A DNA stretch of 64,000 nt, taken from Strongylocentrotus purpuratus (Eukaryota > Echinodermata > Echinoidea > Camarodonta > Strongylocentrotidae). The stretch lies in assembly GCF_000002235.5 (NCBI RefSeq), contig NW_022145613.1, positions 5,878,447 to 5,942,446 of the forward strand. The letters run 5' to 3'. Below are positions 52,589 to 63,790 of this stretch, one piece after another (position 1 is the first letter of the stretch; each line of letters starts with the position of its first letter). Below the pieces are notes generated by a model, which did no database searches, was not told the DNA's origin, and worked only from the letters and a program-made list of their open reading frames with translations. The position numbers were made by a program, and so were the translations under genes.

Positions 52589-52654
52589 AAGGCCAAATAA
52601 AAAAATAAAACATGTTTAGCGTCCTGTTTTTTCGAAAAAAAAGGAAGGAGGCCC
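52589..52654 (+). other. Helentron right terminus with hairpin
   Basis: It begins about 12 nt after the stop codon and runs from AGGCCAAATAAAA through CATGTTTAGCGTCC and the 10-bp imperfect hairpin to GGAGGCCC. The 3' UTR is therefore almost absent. It matches the copy at 32939-33016. Confidence 0.7.
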
Positions 52655-52657
52655 TTT

Positions 52658-55437
52658 ACACCTGGAGTAATTTGGCAATTCTATGACATCTCTTTTTGCT
52701 TTGAAAATGTTACATTGGGGTTGCATAGACAGAATACTTTTTAAGTCAAATGCTTTCATTAATAATGTTAACACTTTTAAAAAAGAAACATTTAGTACTG
52801 TTTATATTCCTAATCTTCAAATGATTTTTTTTATTTCACTTCTTCAGATAACTTCTTCAAAAGACTGCAAAGTGCAACGTTGCAAAGCTCATTTCTACAA
52901 CCCTAGTTACCAATGACAGTGCACCACCATATTCCTTTGCTCACCAGTTGAAACAAACTACCGCCCTCGAGTCAGAAGGCTGTCCTCATCGTCCAACACA
53001 CAGCGGTAACATCACCCCAGGACTTCAGCCCTCCGGTGATACCTGGTTCAGCAAAGACTAGGCCTTGGGGAGTGTTTACGGCTCTGTCACCAAAACAGCA
53101 TTGTGGCAGAAGTATGGAACACCAGCATATACATGTAATGTATCGGGACCTTTACAGGGTAAGTAAAGATTGCCAAACTAAAATGTTTGAAAAAGCCTAA
53201 CTCTACTGTACAGAATTATTTCAAGCTCCTCCTGATAGATGGCTGACCTCGGCCACTACACTGTTGATTCCCACAAAATTGGCACACCTGGAGTAAATTG
53301 GCAATTCTATGACATATCTTTTTGCTTTGAAAATGTTACATTGGGGTTGCATAGTCAGAATACTTTTTATGTCAAATGCGTTCATTAATAATGTTAACAC
53401 TTTTAAAAAAGAAACATTTAGTACTGTTTATATTCCTAATCTTCAAATGATTTTTTTATATTTTACTTCTTCAGATAACTTCTTCAGATGACTGCAAAGC
53501 GCAACGTTGCAAAGCTCATTTCTACAACCCTAGTCACCAATGACAGTGCACCACCATATCCCTTTGCTCACCAGTTGAAACAAACTACCGCCCTCGAGTT
53601 AGCCTATCCGATATGCGTCGGGCTTTACAAGTAATCTAATCGCGTTTATATGGAGAGTAACATTGGCACGGTCAGCCCGAGCGCCTATCATCACTGGTAC
53701 ACGCGAAAAGTTTTATTTTCTTTTATGTACCTTGTTTCGTTCGTAGAAAATCTACGAACCCCCTGCAAAGCTCTTTCATGAATATTTATGTGGCAAGGAC
53801 AAAAATAGGCCAATGAGCGATGGGGAACGCGGAGATGATATTTGATTGGTTGAATCAAAGTGATCGGTCACCAAATAAGGCTAGTCTTATGAATCATGCA
53901 TGAGAATACGCTCGTCACACATACGATACACGAATAATGATGAATTGACCAGTGATGATAGGCGCTCGGGCTAACGCCCGCGCCGATGTCAGTCTCCCAA
54001 ACGCGATTAGTACACTTGCCATTTTGCCCGACGCCTATCGGATAGGCTACCCTCGAGTCAGAAGGCTGTCCTCATCGTCCAACACACAGCGGTAACATCA
54101 CCCCAGGACTTCAGCCCTCCGGTGATACCTGGTTCAGCAAAGACTAGGCCTTGGGGAGTGTTTACGGCTCTGTCACCAAAACAGCATTGTGGCAGAAGTA
54201 TGCAACACCAGCATATACATGTAATGTATCGGGACCTTCACAGGGTAAGGAAAGATTGCCACACTAAAATGTTTGAAAAAGCCTAACCCTACTGTACAGA
54301 GTTATTTCAAGCTCCTCCTGATAGATGGCTGACCTCAGCCACTACACTGTTGATTCCCACAAAATTGGCACACCTGGAGTAAATTGGCAATTCTATGACA
54401 TATCTTTTTGCTTTGAAAATGTTACATTGGGGTTGCATAGACAGAATACTTTTTAGGTCAAATGCTTTCATTAATAATGTTAACACTTTTAAAAAAGAAA
54501 CATTTAGTACTGTTTATATTCCTAATCTTCAAATGATTTTTTTTAATTTCACTTCTTCAGTTAACTTCTTCAGATGACTGCAAAGCGCAACATTGCAAAG
54601 CTCACTTCTACAACCCTAGTCACCAATGACAGTGCACCACCATATCCCTTTGCTCACCAGTTCAAACAAACTACCGCCCTCGAGTCAGAAGGCTGTCCTC
54701 ATCATCCAACACACAGCGGTAACATCACCCCAGGACTTCAGCCCTCCGGTGATACCTGGTTCAGCAAAGACTAGGCCTTGGGGAGTGTTTACGGCTCTGT
54801 CATCATAACAGCATTGTGGCAGAAGTATGGAACACCAGCATATACAGGGTAAGGAAAGAATTGCCAAACTAAAATGTTTGAAAAAGCCTAACACTACTGT
54901 ACTGAGTTATTTCAAGCTCCTCCGGATAGATGGTTGACCTCGCTTGGCCACTACACTGTTGATTCCCACAAAATTGGCACACCTGGAGTAAATTGGCAAT
55001 TCTATGACATATCTTTTTGCTTTGAAAATGTTACATTGGGGTTGCATAGACAGAACACTTTTTATGTCAAATGCGTTCATAAATAAGGTTAACACTTTTC
55101 AAAAACAAACATTTAGTACTGTTTATATTCCTAATCTTCAAATGATTTTTTTTGTTTCACTTCTTCAGATAACTTCTTCAGATGACTGCAAAGTGCAACG
55201 TTGCAAAGCTCATTTCTACAACCCTAGTCACCAATGACGGTGCACCACCAAATCCCTTTGCTCACCAGTTCAAACAAACTACCGCCCTCGAGTCAGAAGG
55301 CTGTCCTCATCATCCAACACACAGCGGTAACATCACCCCAGGACTTCAGCCCTCCGGTGATACCTGGTTCAGCGAAGACTAGGCCTTGGGGAGTGTTTAC
55401 GGCTCTGTCATAACAGCATTGTGGCAGAAGTAGCCTC
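52658..55437 (+). repeat. Tandem array of about 0.6-kb exon-like units, four copies
   Basis: Units begin ACACCTGGAGTAAATTGGCA at about 52658, 53285, 54367 and 54977. Each holds a pyrimidine tract with CTTCTTCAG acceptors and a conserved stretch of about 330 bp ending ACAG|GGTAAG. Three units keep the same short frame (TAKCNVAKLISTTLVTN on to SGDTWFSKD, about 65 codons); the second is split by a MITE. I do not recognise the product, and the unit may be non-coding. Confidence 0.85.
53600..54049. mobile_element. MULE-like MITE with 9-bp target duplication
   Basis: This 450-bp element starts TAGCCTATCCGATATGCG and ends with the complement (CGCCTATCGGATAGGCTA). Its imperfect terminal inverted repeats are about 105 bp long. 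CCCTCGAGT flanks both sides (53591-53599 and 54050-54058), and the sister tandem units show the empty site with one CCCTCGAGT. A 9-bp duplication with long TIRs points to Mutator-like elements. No transposase. Confidence 0.9.
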
Positions 55438-55712
55438 GATCTCGAACATGACATTTTGAATGCCACTCTGTATGGCTCAGCATACTTTTTTTTTCTTTAT
55501 TCATACTAACGTGTGTTCATGTCCATTTTTCCACCTCTGATTCTTACATTTATTTTCTGATACCATGTTTCTGTGTGATTTTAGTCTTATTTTTACTGGT
55601 ATGACAATGTAAACATATACCTTTGTTCCACACAAGATATTTTGGGATTTTGTGTGTACTTCCATGTAACTACATGTATTTTTATACGATAGTTTTTGTT
55701 TCTGATTGTTCA
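55438..55712. other. Unassigned segment between the fourth and fifth partial units
   Basis: The fourth unit breaks off after GTGGCAGAAGTA, and AT-rich sequence follows until the next partial unit at 55713. Confidence 0.6.
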
Positions 55713-55870
55713 GTCAGAAGGCTGTCCTCATCGTCCAACACACAGCGGTAACATCACCCCAGGACTTCAGCCCTCCGGTGATCCCTGGTTCAGCGAAGAC
55801 TAGGCCTTGGGGAGTGTTTACGGCTCTGTAACCAAAACAGCATTGTGGCAGAAGTATGGAACACCAGCAT
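55713..55870 (+). repeat. Fifth, partial copy of the exon-like unit
   Basis: Only the conserved core, from GTCAGAAGGCTGTCCTC to GGAACACCAGCATA, is present. Confidence 0.85.
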
Positions 55871-57012
55871 AGTATAGAGAGAGTAGAGAGAGAGAGAGAG
55901 AGAGGGGGATGCAGAAACAAAGCGCCATTCATGATGTATTTTATTACATTTGTGTTTTAACTTTGCACATACATTGCAAGATTTTGGGGATTTAACATGT
56001 TTATTTTTCTGTAAGTTTGTAAATCCTTGTATTCACACAGTGTTTTGAGTGATATATTGTAAAGATAGATCTTATGCATGCTCCTTGGGGAAAAGGAGTT
56101 ATACATGCATGTCACTCTTCTTATCTTGGCATTACCGTAATTCTTATATTGGTTGATGTTGCTGATATATGAAACAGAATCTGATGGATATCATTGATAA
56201 CAGTTACTGTTTGTCTTCTTTTTAACATCAGGATAACAGATCTTAGTAGTACAGCGAAAGACAATTCACTGTAATTTGTTATATTGTCATATATTACACG
56301 ATTATGATTTTCAATGGCACATGTTTGTACACTACAATTTTATGTCATTAGAGGTCACATATCCAGTTTGTTTCGTGAATAGTCAATATTGGATTATGAT
56401 TATAATGTCAGTTTATTTGCAACATTTACCGCATATATAGTTGTACCTTACGATCAACTGTCAATATCTACTGCATTCATTATACATAGCAGTGTCTTGC
56501 TTGCTGTAACAAAGAGGTATATAGGGCTGTTAGGGATTATCCATAATGTACATTGTTTTTTAGTTTTATTGTTATTGTGTTTATCTGAACTTATATCTCA
56601 CTTGCTATGTAGAGGGCCTTTCATATAATCAGTAGGTATCTTGTTTATGTACCTGTTTTATATATGTATTCCATTTCTGTTGAATATATATACATGTTAA
56701 AATGCCCTTTTCAGAGATTTGTACAATGCTGCTCTTTTCAGTATGTGCTTTTATTTTGGTATATCAAATTTAATTGGATATGCTGTTTTTAAAATTTATT
56801 TCTTTTAAAATGTGTTTGAAGATGATAGGTGATTACCATTTGTAATATTGCATAGCGTTTTTTTTTAGATTGCCAAGGAAATAGCGTGATGTTAAGTTTG
56901 GTGCAGAATGTCATTTACATGCATGTAGATAGGTCTATGCAATTTAGCTTTGACTTTGTTTAGTGCTTTGAACATGAATTTAACAATGAATAGACCTGTT
57001 TACTAATGTACT
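55871..57012. other. Unassigned AT-rich sequence
   Basis: It starts with a (GA)n run (55876-55905) and holds no recognisable gene. Scattered short ORFs show no domain. Confidence 0.5.
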
Positions 57013-57039
57013 TCATTTCATGTTTCTCTCTATAGTACA

Positions 57040-57375
57040 TGGTAGGGGTGAAACAAGAATACAAAGGTTAGAAGGAAAAGTTAAAGAAGATTGGGGAACA
57101 CTGGAATACATAATAGAGGGAGAACGAGAGTCAGAGGCGGAAAAGGGAGAGGGTGAGAGAGTATAACAGAGAAGGGCAGAGATAGATCGAGACATCGCAA
57201 GAGAGAAAGAGGGAGGCAAGGAAGGAGTGAGACAAAGGAAGGGAGAGGCTGAAGAGTAGAGAAAGAGAGAGGGGGATGCAGAAACAAAGCAAGAGAGAGG
57301 GGCAGAACAAGAGAGGAGAAGGGAAACATAGCAAGAGAGAGGAGAAAGAAAGAGATGCAATCGAGGCACTCTACT
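57040..57375 (+). repeat. GA-rich tract
   Basis: Imperfect GAGAGA/GGAGAGAG repeats. The minus-strand Ser/Leu/Pro-rich ORFs across it are artefacts. Confidence 0.9.
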
Positions 57376-57395
57376 AGCATAAATAGATTTGAATA

Positions 57396-58740
57396 TTTAC
57401 TATATAGAGAAAGGGAGAAGTTATAGACAATGATGATGATGAACATGAAGGTGATGGTAATGATAATGTTAGATGATGATAATGTTAATGATGATGTTGA
57501 TGATCATCAGACCATCACGATGATGATGATCATGAGCGTGATCCTGACATCTGATTGAAAAAAATGAGGGGACATTTAGATAGCATATAGTCTTAGCTAC
57601 AACATGCTCAAAAATATTTAAAAAAAACAAGCGGAAATAACGGCGATATTGCTCTCAAAAGAGAGGAATGTAGAATCCAGATTTGAGAAAAAGTCATCTC
57701 CCATATAGAAAAAGAGAGAAATTATAACGATATGTACATGTAAACAATGATCATAATGATGATGATGATGATGATATGATGATCTTGATAGTAATGGTGA
57801 TGATGATGATGATGATTATAAAGATAATGTTAATGATGATGATTATAATGATAATGTTAATGATGATGATGATGATGTTGATGATCATGATCATGATCAG
57901 ACCATGTTGATGATGATGAACATGATGATATTGATGATGATCATGAGCGTGATCCTGACATCTGATTGAAAAAATGAAGTGACAGTTAGATAGCATATAG
58001 GCTCAGCTACAACATACTAAAAAATCAACAAAAACCGAGCGGAAATAACGGCGATATTGCTCGCAAAAGACAGGAATTTAGAATCCAGATTTCAGACCAT
58101 GATGATGATGATCATCATCATTATGATCATGATGATCATGATGATGATCATGAGCGTGATTCTGACATCTGATTGAAAAAATGAGGGGACATTTAGATAA
58201 CATATAGTCTCAGCTACAACATACTCCAAAATCAACAAAAACCAGGCGGAAATAAACGGCGACATTGCTCGCAAAAGACAGGAATGTAGAATCCAGATTT
58301 GAGAAAAAGTCATCTCCCATGGGGATTACAGGCGAAAAGTAATGGATCAAGTGCAGATAATAGGGTAATAATGAAGTAAATATGGTTGTTTATTACATTA
58401 TTTGCGATTCTACGTGTAGTAATGTGATATTTGCTATGTATATATCCATCAGAAACTTGTCTGTACGAAACAGTGAAAGACTGCCCTCTCCGGCAGAATA
58501 AAGTAAGCTTAGCAACGAGCATAATGGCGTATACTTCTAGCAGTATTACTTTCGTATTTATGGACATATAAGAAACGACACTATACGTGTTTTAAAATTC
58601 AAAGGAGATGGTGCAGTGAAAGGTCAAAAAGAAAAAAAAGTGAAGAAAAGAAATTGTTGGAGAATCCCGGACTCGAACCAGGGACCTCGAGGTCGGAAGT
58701 CAAGTGCGTTACCGATATACCAAAACATTTCCCATAGAGA
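57396..58740 (-). mobile_element. Helitron-related repeat segment
   Basis: It matches 31100-32600 in order: GAGAAAGGGAGAAGTTATA, GAT tracts, and repeated CATCTGATTGAAAAAATGAG blocks at about 57550, 57960 and 58165. A non-repetitive part and a tRNA-like stretch follow. The CTAG/hairpin end is missing on this copy's left side. Confidence 0.7.
58660..58732 (-). repeat. tRNA-like segment (first copy)
   Basis: The minus strand has an A-box-like TGGTATATCGGTAACGC and a B box GGTTCGAGTCC at tRNA spacing. The acceptor arms do not pair, so it is a SINE-like relic rather than a tRNA gene. Confidence 0.65.
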
Positions 58741-61405
58741 TTACACGTAAACGGAAAATGGAATTCTCAAATCCCACTTTGGAAGTGAAATATGAGCATG
58801 ATCCCGGCATCTGATTGGGAAATAAAGGGCACACTTATGATAGCTTATTGTCTCAGCTACAACATACTCGAAGCTCAGCGTAAACAAAGATAAAACGACG
58901 GAGATATTGCTCGCGAAAGACGAGAATGTAGAATCCAGTTTTGAGAAAAAGTCATGTCCCATAGAGAATACACGCAAAATGTGAAAAATTGACATGCCTC
59001 CTTTAATCGCAAAAATACGCCATGATACCATTGTCAAAATGAAATATCGTGGCGACTGCATTTGTAGAGAATATTCTCAGGTAGAACATATCAAAATTTG
59101 AAAGAAAATTAATCAATATTTACAGAGATACAATCAATTTTCCAAAAATCTGCTGACGTCATAATATGCAAATTGAAATTTTGAGTTCGGAGGCCATTAT
59201 GATGACGTCATGAGTTAATTGAGGGTCAAATGAGACATGAAATCATATCTCCAACTCATTATCTATTTAAATATGAAAGAAATTGGGGGTTATCTATCCA
59301 TTCTGAAGAGTTAAAATGAATTTTGTATAGGCATGTTTTTGCCCATGTATTGTGGATACAGATAGCGCAGGTCGGCGCGTGCGTTCAACTTTGACAGCCG
59401 CTAATTGCGTTATTACTGGTAGGAAAAAGGTAAACAAGGTATCAAAATGCTTGGAAAAATGTAATAAATATGATAACAGAGAAAATTTGGCGATTCTATG
59501 TTGCAAAATGCCAGGACGCGCGGGTACGCGTGGAAACGCGCGCGCAAATTTTAAAAATGCTTACAATGGCCTGAAACGTGTGCAAAAAAAATTTGAAACG
59601 AATTAGAGCATTTTAAAAATTTGATGCGTGCGTACGTGCGCGTCGAGGTGCGCGCGCGGAAATTGTTGGCATTTTTAGTTGACCTTTGACCTGAAATTGA
59701 TGTATACCAAATATGGTTCATTTTTGATGACTCATTATTGAGATACGATAATGACCTGATTTTTACAAAATGGCGCCTGGAAGACGTCACGATGACCTAA
59801 TGACCTTGAAAAAGTAAATTAGACTTGAAATCATAGGGCTTGATGACTGACAAAAATTTGAAGGAAATTGACCTTGTCGATTTCGAGTAAACGTGTGCAC
59901 AAAAAAGTGTACGGAAGAAATAAAAAAAAGAGCTACAATGGATTTTGTATAGGCATGTTTCTGCCCATATATGCTATGTATTACAAGAGCTCGCACGCAC
60001 GGACATTTACCTTCAAGAACGGAGGCCATCATGATGACGTCATGAGTTAATTGAGTGTTCGAACGGACTTTACCTTAAACGGACGCTCATTTCGTTATTA
60101 ATGGTCATAAAGAGATAAACATGGTATCAAAATGTTCGGAATAAAATAGGCAATACTATGATAGACAAAAAAAGGGAGATTCTAGGTTGCGTACGACCAT
60201 TACGAACACAAACGTGCGCGCAAACGGAAAATGGAATTCTCAAATCCCACTTTGTAAGTGAAATATGAGCATGATCCCGGCATCTGATCGAAAAATAAAG
60301 GGCACACTTGTGATAGCTTATTGTCTCAGCTACAACATACTCAAAGCTCAGCGTAAACAAAGATAAAGCGACGGAGATATTGCTCGCGAAAGACGAGAAT
60401 GTAGAATCCAGTTTTGAGAAAAAGTCATGTCCCATAGAGAATACACGCAAAATGTGAAAAATTGACATGCCTCCTTTAATCGCAAAAATACGCCATGATA
60501 CCATTGTCAAAATGAAATATCGTGACAACTGCATTTGTAGACAATATTCTCAGGTAGAACATATCAAAATTTGAAAGAAAATTGATCAATATTTACAGAG
60601 ATACAATCAATTTTCCAAAAATCTGCTGACGTCATAATATGCAAATTGAAATTTTGAGTTCGGAGGCCATTATGATGACGTCATGAGTTAATTGAGGGTC
60701 AAATGAGACATGAAATCATATCTCCAACTCATAATCTATTTAAATATGAAAGAAATTGGGGGGTATCTATCCATCCTGAAGAGTTACAATGAATTTTGTA
60801 TAGGCATGTTTTTGCACATGTATGTTATGTATTACAAGAGCTCGCACGCACGGATGCGTATCTTAACGGACGCTCATTCCGTTATTAATGGTCAGAAAAA
60901 GGTAAACAAGGTATCAAAATGCTTGAAAAAATGTGCCAAATAAGATGATAGAGAAAATTTTGCGATTCTACGTTGCAAAATGCAAGTACGCGCGAAAACG
61001 CGCGCGCATGTGCGTGTGCGCGTTTTTTTGCAAAATGCTTAAAATGGCCTGAAACGTATGCAAAATTAATTTGGAACGAATTTGAGCATTTTAAAATTTT
61101 AATGCGCGCGTACGTGCGCGTCGAGGTGCGCGCGCGGAATTTGTTGACATTTTTAGTTGACCTTTGACCTGAAATTGATGTATACCGAAAATGGTTTATT
61201 TTTTAATACTCGTTATCGAGATATGATAATGACCTGATTTTTACAAAATGGCGCCTGGATGACGTCACGATGACTCCATGAACTTGAAAAAGGTTTTAGG
61301 AACTTGATATCATAGAGCTTGATGACTGACAGAAATTTGAAGGAAATTGACCTTGTCGATTTCGAGTAAACGTGTGCACAAAAAAGTGTACGGAAGAAAT
61401 AAAAA

Positions 61406-61434
61406 CTAGATTTTAATTCGTCACGAGGACGAAT
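61406..61434 (-). other. Helitron-type 3' end: CTAG plus hairpin
   Basis: CTAG lies at 61406-61409; the stem ATTCGTC/GACGAAT with loop ACGAG ends at 61434. Confidence 0.75.
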
Positions 61435-61906
61435 AAGGTGGTCTGCCTTCAAGTTATATAGACATGTAAACAATGATGATCATGATGATGATCATGATGA
61501 TGATGATCTTGATAGTAATGGTGATGACGATGATGATCATCATCACGATCATGATGATGTTGATGATCATCATCAACAGACCATGATGACATCAGACTGA
61601 ACAAAATGAGAGATCTTTGAGATAGTATATAGTCTCAGCTACAACATACTAAAAAATCAACAAAAATCAAGCCGAAATAACGGCGATATTGCTCGCAAAA
61701 GACAAGAATGTAGAATCCAGATTTGAGAAAAAGTCATCTCCCATAAGGATTACACGCAAAAAGTAATGGATCAAGTGATAATAGGGTAATAATAAAGTAA
61801 ATATGGTTGTTTATTACATTATTTGCGATTCTACGTGTTTTAATATTCAAAGGAGATGGTACAGTGAAAGGTCAAAAAGAAAAAAAAGTGAAGAAAACAA
61901 ATTGTT

Positions 61907-61975
61907 GGAGACGCCCGGACTCGAACCAGGGACCTCGAGGTCGGAAGTCAAGTGCGTTACCGATATACCAAAACA
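61907..61975 (-). repeat. tRNA-like segment (second copy)
   Basis: Nearly the same as the copy at 58660. It is the source of the misleading ORF stretch PGLEPGTSR. Confidence 0.65.
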
Positions 61976-63179
61976 TTTCACATAGAGATTACACGTAAAC
62001 GGAAAATGGAATTCTCTAATCCCACTTTGTAAGTGAAATATGAGCATGATCCCGGCATCTGATCGAAAAATAAAGGGCACACTTGTGATAGCTTATTGTC
62101 TCAGCTACAACATACTCAAAGCTCAGCCTTAACAAAAATAAAACGACGGAGATATTGCTCGCGAAAGACGAGAATGTAGAATACAGTTTTGAGAAAAAGT
62201 CATGTCCCATAGAGAATACACGCAAAATGTGAAAAATTGACATGCCTCCTTTAATCGCAAAAATACGCCATGATGCCTTTGTCAAAATGAAATATCGTGT
62301 TAACTGCATTTGTAGAAAATATTCTAAAGTAGAACATATCAAAATTTGAAAGAAAATTGATCAACATTTGCAGAGATACAATCAATTTTCCAAAAATCTG
62401 GTGACGTCATAATATGCAAATTGAAATTTTGAGTTCGGAGGCCATTATGATGACGTCATGAGTTAATTGAGGGTCAAATGAAACAGGAAATCATATCTCC
62501 AATTCATACTCTATCAAAATATGAAAAAAACTTGGGGTCACCTTGCATCCTAAAGCGCTACAATGGATATCGTACAGGCATGTTTTTGCCCATGTATGCT
62601 ATGTATTACAAAAGCTCGCGCGCACGGTAATTATCTTAAACGGACGCTCATTCCGTTATTAATGGGCAGAAAAAGTTGAACAAGGTATCAAAATGCTTGA
62701 AAAAATGTGCCAAATATGATGACAGAGAAAATTTGGCGATTCTACGTTGCAAAATGCAAGTACGCGCGAAAACGCGCGCGCATGTCCGTGCGCGCGTTTT
62801 TTTGCAAAATGCTTAAAATGGCCTGAAACGTATGCAAAATTAATTTGGAACGAATTTGAGCATTTTCAAATTTTGATACGCGCGTACGTGCGCGTCGAGG
62901 TGCGCGCGCAAAATTTGTTGACATTTTTAGTTGAACTTTGACCTGAAGTTGATGTATATTAAATATGGTTGATTTTTGATGACTCGTTATCGAGATATGA
63001 TAATGACCTGACTTTTACAAAATGGCGCCTGGATGACGTCACGATGACCCCATGAACTTGAAAAAGGTTTTAGGAACTTGATATCATAGAGCTTGATGAC
63101 TGACAGAAATTTGAAGGAAATTGACCTTGTCGATTTCGAGTAAACGTGTGCACAAAAAAGTGTACGGAAGAAATAAAAA

Positions 63180-63211
63180 CTAGAAAATTAATTCGTCATG
63201 GGGACGAATTA
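63180..63211 (-). other. Helitron-type 3' end: CTAG plus hairpin
   Basis: CTAG lies at 63180-63183. The stem TAATTCGTC/GACGAATTA (9 bp) has loop ATGGG. Confidence 0.75.
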
Positions 63212-63718
63212 GGTGGTCTGTCTTCAAGTCTTATGATGTATTATAATATTTACTATATTGAGAAAGGGAGAAGTTATATAGACATGTAAACAATGATGAT
63301 CATGATGATGATGATGATCTTGATAGTAATGGGGATGACGATGATGATGATGATGATGATCATGATGATGTTGATGATTATCATCAACAGACCACGATGA
63401 CATCAGACTGAAAAAAATGAGAGAACATTTAGATAGTATATAGTCTCAGCTACAACATACTTAAAAATCAACAAAAATCAAGCCGAAATAACGGCGATAT
63501 TGCTCGCAAAAGACAAGAATGTAGAATCCAGATTTGAGAAAAAGTCATCTCCCATAAGGATTACACGCAAAAAGTAATGGATATAGTGATAATAGGGTAA
63601 TAATAAAGTAAATATGGTTGTTTATTACATTATTTGCGATTGTACGTGTTTTAATATTCAAAGGAGATGGTAGAGTGAATGGTCAAAAAGAAAAAAAAGT
63701 GAAGAAAAAAAATTGTTG

Positions 63719-63790
63719 GAGACGCCCGGACTCGAACCAGGGACCTCGAGGTCGGAAGTCAAGTGCGTTACCGATATACCAAAACATTTC
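63719..63790 (-). repeat. tRNA-like segment (third copy)
   Basis: Same A and B box arrangement as the copies at 58660 and 61907. Confidence 0.65.

Larger units (their letters stand above)
33170..52654 (+). mobile_element. Helentron/Helitron2-type rolling-circle transposon, apparently complete
   Basis: An element of about 19.4 kb is proposed from two facts. The single large ORF has the Helentron domain order (OTU, Rep, helicase, endonuclease). The region is also bracketed by an inverted repeat: GGACGCTAAACATG at 33209-33222 and its exact complement CATGTTTAGCGTCC at 52611-52624. The similarity extends about 24 bp further inwards. The right side adds a CCTGTTTTTT-cg-AAAAAAAAGG hairpin (52623-52644) and stops at GGAGGCCC before TTT. 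Helentrons/Helitron2 are known for subterminal inverted repeats, a 3' hairpin and insertion at T-T. Outer limits are uncertain by tens of bases, and the tandem-repeat leader may include later expansions. Confidence 0.75.

Noticed and set aside
57013-57446. Minus-strand Ser/Leu/Pro-rich ORFs
   Set aside because: Translations of a GA-rich tract.
58660-58732. Functional tRNA gene
   Set aside because: A and B boxes are present but the acceptor stem does not pair and the anticodon loop is irregular.
61803-61998. ORFs with PGLEPGTSR-like stretches
   Set aside because: These come from translating the tRNA-like segment and occur at each copy (61.9 and 63.7 kb); not genes.
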